A DNA stretch of 64,000 bases. Origin: Utricularia gibba (taxonomy: Eukaryota; Streptophyta; Magnoliopsida; Lamiales; Lentibulariaceae). Position numbers and translations under genes: made by a program. Under the pieces are notes generated by a model that saw only the letters and a program-made list of their open reading frames with translations, made no database searches and had not been told where the DNA came from. This document shows positions 58,627 to 64,000 of the stretch, in pieces. Every line of letters begins with the position of its first letter. Within the stretch, counting starts at the first letter, position 1. The stretch covers positions 124,001-188,000 of the forward strand of contig NEEC01000011.1 in the NCBI GenBank assembly GCA_002189035.1. Direction: 5' to 3'.

Positions 58627-59774
58627 TGATAAGTGATTTTATGTCGTTCTAAAACATGTTCTTCCACTACTTTTGAGTGTTGTTTTTACTTATCTTAGAC
58701 CCCATTTTCTCATTATTCTCAATTGATTTTGTATCTTTCATACTACTTTGATCTTTTTGGAGAGAAATTGTATTTTGTGGATTTTTATGGTACTTTTGGA
58801 TCAATTTGAAAAGAAACAAGATCCACCAAATTATGGACTTGATGGGCCACAAATCTCAACCCAAGACTTGATCAAACAATGAAGATTTGGTCCAAGATTC
58901 GTGGAAAAGATAGAGATATGAAGAAGATCTTCGAAATTTGGATAAAAGATTTGGATAGAAGATTTTATCCAAGCCTATCGAATAATCTCAATACGGAGAC
59001 TTGAATTTACTCTCCTATAAATACCTCATCCTTTCAACCATTAGAGACGTCTTTGACCACTTTTCCTTTGTACTTTTCCTATTTTCATGTCTATTTTCAT
59101 GTTAGAGTCAAGTCTGCGTGTGTAGGCGCTTGCGGTTGAGGATTTGCAATGAAGCCTTACTTGCACAAGTCCTGCGTGTGTGACTATTTTACTATATTTT
59201 TCAACATTTAAATTGAGGTTTGATTTTGTTTTTCGCAATGTTTTCTTTACCAACGTGCTCTTTAGTATCACATAACTTGAAGGGAGTGTGAGAGAATCAA
59301 AGATCGGCATCAAGCACCTAAGGAGAAGGGCTCCATCGGACATCGTTGATAAGCTACATTCTGTTAAATCTGTCTGTGAGGTGTGAGATGTAAGGGCTTA
59401 GATTTGGATGTGGGGAAAACATGGGTTATCACAAGAGGTGAAATGACTTTGGTGGCATGGTTGATTCCATAATCCCACAAAACAAGGGACGGTGCTATAA
59501 CGGTCACCGAGTAGCACTACTTTAGAATAACACCCCCAAAGCTTTCGCAATCAGGTCAGTCTTCAAGGTTTGCACACACGCAAAAGGCAAGTTTTGAGCA
59601 AGGCGGATCTTCGATCCAAGACCACTTTTCTTATTGTCTTCAAAACCAAATCTTTCTTTTTTTCGGTTTTTTTAAGTCTTTGTTTTGAAAAGAAAATTCC
59701 AATAACAATTCCCTGTGGATACGATCTTCCTTTATTATTTCGACGGTTTCTGTTTACTTGTAGAATCACCATCA
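58627..59774 (+). mobile_element. Solo LTR family B (B3)
   Basis: 1148 bases from TGATAAGTGATTTTATG to GTAGAATCACCATCA, with a perfect TACTG duplication (58622-58626 and 59775-59779). Its open frames (for example 59041-59343) parallel those of the other B copies and are LTR sequence. Confidence -1.
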
Positions 59775-61068
59775 TACTGCTCATGGCCTTTTTTTAGATT
59801 TATTTTGTGAATTGGATTCCGCTTGATTGTCTGCGGTTCCAATGCCTGATTTTCAGCCTTGAGTTCAAATTTGCATTTTTCAAAAACTAGGTGATTACAC
59901 TAATCTACCATATTTCCATTGCATATGTCGTGCTTCATCGATTTTATAAATATAAATCAGGCATGGTTTATTTCTAACACTTAGTTAAATATTAGAAAAC
60001 ATAAAGTGAACTAAATTGTTGATTTATATCATATTTATCCATAAAAATATTAAAAAAATACTTAAATTATCAAAATATTGAAAATATCAAATTACTCTAA
60101 TTTCATAATATGAAATGAGTAGCAAAATGTTTAATTATCAAGAGTTAGATAGGATTATGAAAATCACAATAACAAATAAATAACCCAAAAGATGTCCCAT
60201 ACTCCATTTATCTATCGAGAAGTATGTTGACTCTATCATGACTAGGTTGATCAACCATGCCATTCATATAAATGATGCATATCACTATAAAAAATTTATA
60301 TACTGTTTATCATAGACATCATTCAACCTTTCACCACCCTGCCAATAGGGTCTCCCTATCATATTTCTTTATGCCCTTAACATAGCGATGAAGGAATGAA
60401 ATGGGATCGAGTGGGCTGCGGCTTATTGTCAATAGTCTCACTAACCTTAGTACTCATAAAAAAATGGGAACTCTATTTATTATAGAATTTTGATTCAATT
60501 CTACAATCGATATATATCATTATTTAATTATAAATTGAGACAATTTAAAAACTTTTGAAGGTAACTAAATACCTAATACATATGCACTTTAAATAATACA
60601 TTCCATCACACACCTTTATACAAATCCAATTGTTGTTCACAATACATGGAATTATGTTTAAAAATGATTATCAAAAAGAATTTATTGAAACTAATGGAAA
60701 TTGTTAACAAATTATCCTTAAATTCTCATTCTAAAAGAGAATTTATCAAATCGATGATTAATTGCCCAAAAGTAGACTCTCTAATCGATGATTAATTTTT
60801 CATTTTACAAATAATATGGTCATGATTTCAAGCCCTAAATCCTAAATATCCAAAACTGCAATTTTGAGAGAATTTTCAATGAAACCTGAAACTAACCTAA
60901 CTCTAACCCTAAATGTAAATCAATTTCAAAATCGTATCTCAATTACAATTCTGAACACAAAATGATGCAAAACAAGTTCATAGTCCTACTAAATGATAAG
61001 TAATTTTGTGTAATTTCAAAACATGTTTTTCACCATACTTATCGAACTTATTTTTGAATGATGTACAA
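59775..61068. other. Gene-free, AT-rich stretch
   Basis: No coding signal. A short direct repeat ATCGATGATTAATT occurs twice near 60752-60797. Confidence -1.
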
Positions 61069-62022
61069 TGTTGGGTTTTTGATGGGATCCTAAGCTCTAA
61101 TCCTTATCTTATCGAACTCTAGATATGTCCTTAGAGCATTTGATGCGTTTGTGAACTTTTTGCTTCCAATGCAATATGTTCAAAAAACACAACCCACAGC
61201 ACAAGAAATGTTGCAATTCAGGAGTCTTATCTCGATGGAAATGTGATTCATGGTTTCCTGAACACACAAGAACTCGAGAAGAAGAAGAAGAAGAAGAAAG
61301 ATATTTTCTATATCTTGTAGGTGTAAACAACATAATTCATCTATAATTTGAATAGATTCAAAACAACAAAACTCTCCAACGCTCAAATTAGCCAAAGCTT
61401 GACTAATATACATAAATACGTATCATCTTGTTTAAAGATTTTGTAATGCATGATTGTGTGGGGAGTCTAACAACATGTATATGAGGGCAAGCCCAACAAG
61501 ATGATCCCAAAACAACTTATATAATGAAAAGAGAACAATGGCGTTGCTGTACACATCTCACACATGTATATTTCCTAAACCCTAGAAATTTAAGGCCATA
61601 AGGGTGCCATTATGCATTCATTCATACTCATATTCTTATAGATATACATATATATGTACTTATATATATACATATGTATAATCAAATATCTATATAAAAT
61701 AAGATGAAAAATTCATTTTTATAGGTTCTTGATCATTCATGCTCTACTAAATTTATATGATGAACAGTAATTCTCTCTGATAGCATATGAGGAAATTGAC
61801 CATCATTCTTTGGTCTTAAAAGGTTATTGATACGGTGCTTCACATGTAGATACTATAGAAGCTATCTATTGTTGATAGTTTGGTGAACTAAGTTCATTAA
61901 AAGATACTTTGGTATTGCTTTATCTTATTTATGTGGTGTTTCAAGATCTACGATTTAAGTTTCTCAAAAAGTTTTAAAATTCTGCAATTTTTGTGAAATA
62001 CGATGTCTATGAAAAACCAAAT
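61069..62022. mobile_element. Diverged solo LTR family C (C2), containing a (GAA)n tract
   Basis: Begins TGTTGGGTTTTTGATGG and ends ATGAAAAACCAAA. Its 3' third aligns block by block with 44640-44966 (GATACTATAGA, CTATTGTTGATAG, GGTGAAC, TTTCTCAAAA.GTTTTAAAATTC, ATGTCTA.GA.AAACC). The terminal CCAACA is degraded and no target duplication remains. A GAA microsatellite lies near 61276-61300. Confidence -1.
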
Positions 62023-62125
62023 GGATAAATGATAATTGCAAGCATGGAATACATATTTCCTATGTCCCTTTAACTTAGAATCACATAATTTACTTACAAT
62101 TCAAATACATTTTAAGCTATATGAC

Positions 62126-62374
62126 TCAACAACCAATGAGTAAATTCAAGTCTGATTTCATTCGTAATGTCTTAAAAACCCTATAAAAACCCCAATCATT
62201 GAGATATCTCGCAGTCCTCTCCTCCCATGATTTGTCTGTCAAGAATTTGTAGTTGAGTTTGAATTGCATCGCTTTACAATCTGATTTTTGTAATAGACCA
62301 TAAGTAATGTGTTGCTGCTGCATATCCAACAGACTTGAATCCTGAAGATCATGAACTCTTAAATATGAGAACAT
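62126..62374 (-). pseudogene. Plant mobile domain (MAIN-like) fragment
   Basis: The frame ends with WEERTARYLNDWGFYRVFKT and LNLLIG, resembling the start of the plant mobile domain (VxxYLxxxGFYxVxRLGxxxLDxxLIxALVERW). Upstream are Ser/Gln-rich residues (DSSLLDMQQQHI). Such domains occur in MAIN/MAIL genes and in Mutator- or gypsy-type elements that captured them. It is short, with no continuation seen, and lies in repeat-rich DNA, so a transposon-borne fragment is more likely than a gene. Confidence -1.
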
Positions 62375-62752
62375 GTCAATCTACAAAAAAAAATTACATA
62401 TTTAATAAGAAATAGTATAATAAAATAATAAATTAAATATATTAATCAATAATAAAAACATATTATTCATAAAAAAATCTTATGTTAATGTAAAAAAAAT
62501 TAAAAAAATTCATAAATATCATATGAAAAATTAATAAACAAAATGATTAATCAAATAATAAAAAATAAAATAACTAATTTGATTGTTCTCGTGTAATAAA
62601 AAAATTAAAATTTCAAAACTTACGAATATAAAAAATATATATAAAAATTTAATAATCTCATCATTATAATCAAAATATTTTTTATTCAAAATTTTACAAT
62701 TACAAAATATGAAGTATGATGAGAATATATATATTAATAAGATAATAAGAGG
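62375..62752. other. Very AT-rich stretch
   Basis: Long A/T runs; nothing coding. The minus frame 62531-62803 is low-complexity. Confidence -1.
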
Positions 62753-62863
62753 ACGAGTGAGCCTCCCATTGGAAATGAGATGGGAGGGTGGACTCGTTGC
62801 CATTGGAAGCCAGAGACATCACTATGGATGGTGCCTTGCAGTAACACATAGCAAGGTGCCATC
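62753..62863. repeat. Two adjacent inverted repeats (hairpins)
   Basis: Hairpin 1 pairs ACGAGT...CCTCCCAT (62753-62769) with ATGGGAGG...ACTCGT (62780-62797). Hairpin 2 pairs GATGGTGCCTTGC (62827-62839) with GCAAGGTGCCATC (62851-62863), 11 of 13 matched and the other two pairable as G-U in RNA. Both are GC-rich islands in AT-rich sequence. Confidence -1.
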
Positions 62864-63875
62864 AATGATGATGCCATGATGTAATTCGTTGTACATTGCT
62901 TTTTTTGTTTTAATATTTTTTAAAATATTAATTTTAATAATATATATTTACTCATTTAATTAACAAATTAAAATCCTAATCATTTTCTCATATTTTCATC
63001 TATTCTCACCTTGAATGTTTGATAATTAATTATTGATTGTCATCGTTGTCGGTCATCCAAAATTTGATAATCATTGTTCATTGATTATCACTTTAATTTT
63101 TATTTCTCTTTTTATAAATGTTCAATTTTTGATTAAAAATTATTTTATTTTAATATTTCAAAAATAATTTATATAATTTATATATTATAAATTGAAATTA
63201 ATTTGACACTTATAATTTTTCAAATCAAGTATTGATGTATTCGAATCCATGAATCTAAGAATCTATGCACCCAAACCAATATATCCTAGCTTTGTGGTGA
63301 AAACAATTTCCACTAAATGCATAGTCTTCATTTCAATTTATATAAATTGAAATTACATGCATTCATGAAACACGAAATATTTTTCAAATATTCAAAATGT
63401 ATTAATTTAAATTCAAATAAATATAAACAAGATAATAATTCTGCACTCCAGCCAAATGACCCCTTGGAGGATTATGAGCCAATGTCTAATTATATGAAGG
63501 ATGGCATTCTAAAATGTGTGAAGAGGCAACATGGCTTGAGGTGTGTTGTATATTTTGAAAGAACTAAAGACAACACACATAATAAACGTTTTTTTATTAT
63601 ATTTTGAAATGATAAAATATTAAACAAGAGAGGAAAAGTTATGGGGGTAATCCAACCCATCGGCTACTTATTTAATAAATATATATTTGTTACTATCGTG
63701 TGTGTATATCATATGGAGCGGAGGATCCCGATCTCTTCTCTTATCCCGGCTTCCTTATCCCCGAGCCAACCATACACCACATAGCTACCCTTTGGGGTGT
63801 GGCAGCCCCTGAACCCCGGGATCCGAACCACACAAAATCACTTGTGTCTCCACCCCCCATCCCTCACACCACGCC
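62864..63875. other. Intergenic region and upstream flank of PEX11
   Basis: AT-rich to about 63650. A TTTAATAAATATATATTTG stretch near 63670-63690 could supply a TATA box, followed by a C-rich presumed 5' leader up to the ATG. The plus frame 63317-63607 is not recognised as a gene. Confidence -1.
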
Positions 63876-64000
63876 ATGAATGACGCAGTGGACAAGCTCG
63901 TGCTCTTCCTCGGAAAGAGAAGCGGGATCGATAAGCTCGTGAAGACCATCCAGTACACTTCCAAATTGGCGCACTGGCACCTGCTCAAGACCCACCCCGA
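63876..64000 (+). CDS. PEX11: Peroxisomal membrane protein PEX11, 5' end (cut by window edge)
   Basis: ATG at 63876 opens MNDAVDKLVLFLGKRSGIDK and continues KLVKTIQYTSKLAHWHL to the window edge. This is the N-terminal amphipathic region of plant PEX11B-like proteins (xVDKLVxFLxKRDGIDKLVKTxQYxxKLAxWH). Known: PEX11 remodels and elongates peroxisomal membranes before division. GC content rises at the ATG compared with the flank. No intron or stop in the 125 bases visible. The subtype is judged from about 40 residues only. Confidence -1.
   Translation, partial: MNDAVDKLVLFLGKRSGIDKLVKTIQYTSKLAHWHLLKTHP

Noticed and set aside
63317-63607. 96-codon plus frame upstream of PEX11
   Set aside because: Low-complexity AT-rich start, no domain, no continuation; probably chance.
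1-64000. CRISPR arrays, tRNA or rRNA genes, bacterial operons
   Set aside because: None seen; the window is plant nuclear DNA and its repeats are LTRs, TIRs and short tandem copies.

Overview
The window looks like a stretch of flowering-plant nuclear genome. The evidence is short GT-AG introns, plant-type importin alpha, PEX11 and GATA genes, and several plant transposon lineages. The sequence is AT-rich and gene-poor. I cannot name the species. Four genes or gene parts look functional: a complete importin alpha gene (634-3144, minus, 10 exons), a complete gene for a conserved coiled-coil protein (16696-19942, plus, 15 exons), a small GPI-anchored proline-rich wall protein (45945-46379, minus), and the start of a PEX11 gene cut by the right edge (63876-64000, plus). 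A fifth piece, at the left edge (7-230, minus), is a GATA-factor exon with no visible first exon and a frame break.

Nearly everything else is transposable-element DNA of several ages. 3.5-16 kb holds decayed Ty3/gypsy gag and integrase, a 'putative gypsy type transposon' (Transposase_28-like) relic with its own TATA box, a hAT-like end and a 3' LTR with its polypurine tract. 20.3-22.1 kb is a Mutator-like element that keeps a zinc knuckle and a Ulp1-type protease domain. 22.1-23.3 kb joins copia-like 5' sequence to gypsy gag. 24.7-28.5 kb is a hAT transposon with terminal repeats, target-site duplication and transposase remains, split by a solo LTR. 29.4-31.1 kb is a solo LTR with a tandem duplication at its end. 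35.1-36.4 kb is Athila-like protease/RT/RNase H debris. 38-45 kb is an old gypsy pol gene hit by two independent nests of LTRs. 46.6-49.1 kb is a hAT relic. 49.1-56.5 kb is a two-LTR Athila-like element encoding only Gag and protease, with a foreign solo LTR inside its 5' LTR. 58.6-62.4 kb has two more solo LTRs and a plant-mobile-domain fragment.

I use four LTR family labels, all mine. A begins TGATAACACACG and ends TTTATCA, about 1.3-1.4 kb. B begins TGATAA.TGATT and ends ACCATCA, about 1.15 kb. C begins TGTTGG and ends CCAACA. D begins TGTGAGGATG and ends GTCGTGACA. Target-site duplications read directly in the sequence give the order of insertions. Solo LTRs far outnumber intact elements, so LTR-LTR recombination has been frequent. 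I saw no rRNA, tRNA, CRISPR array or prokaryotic feature.
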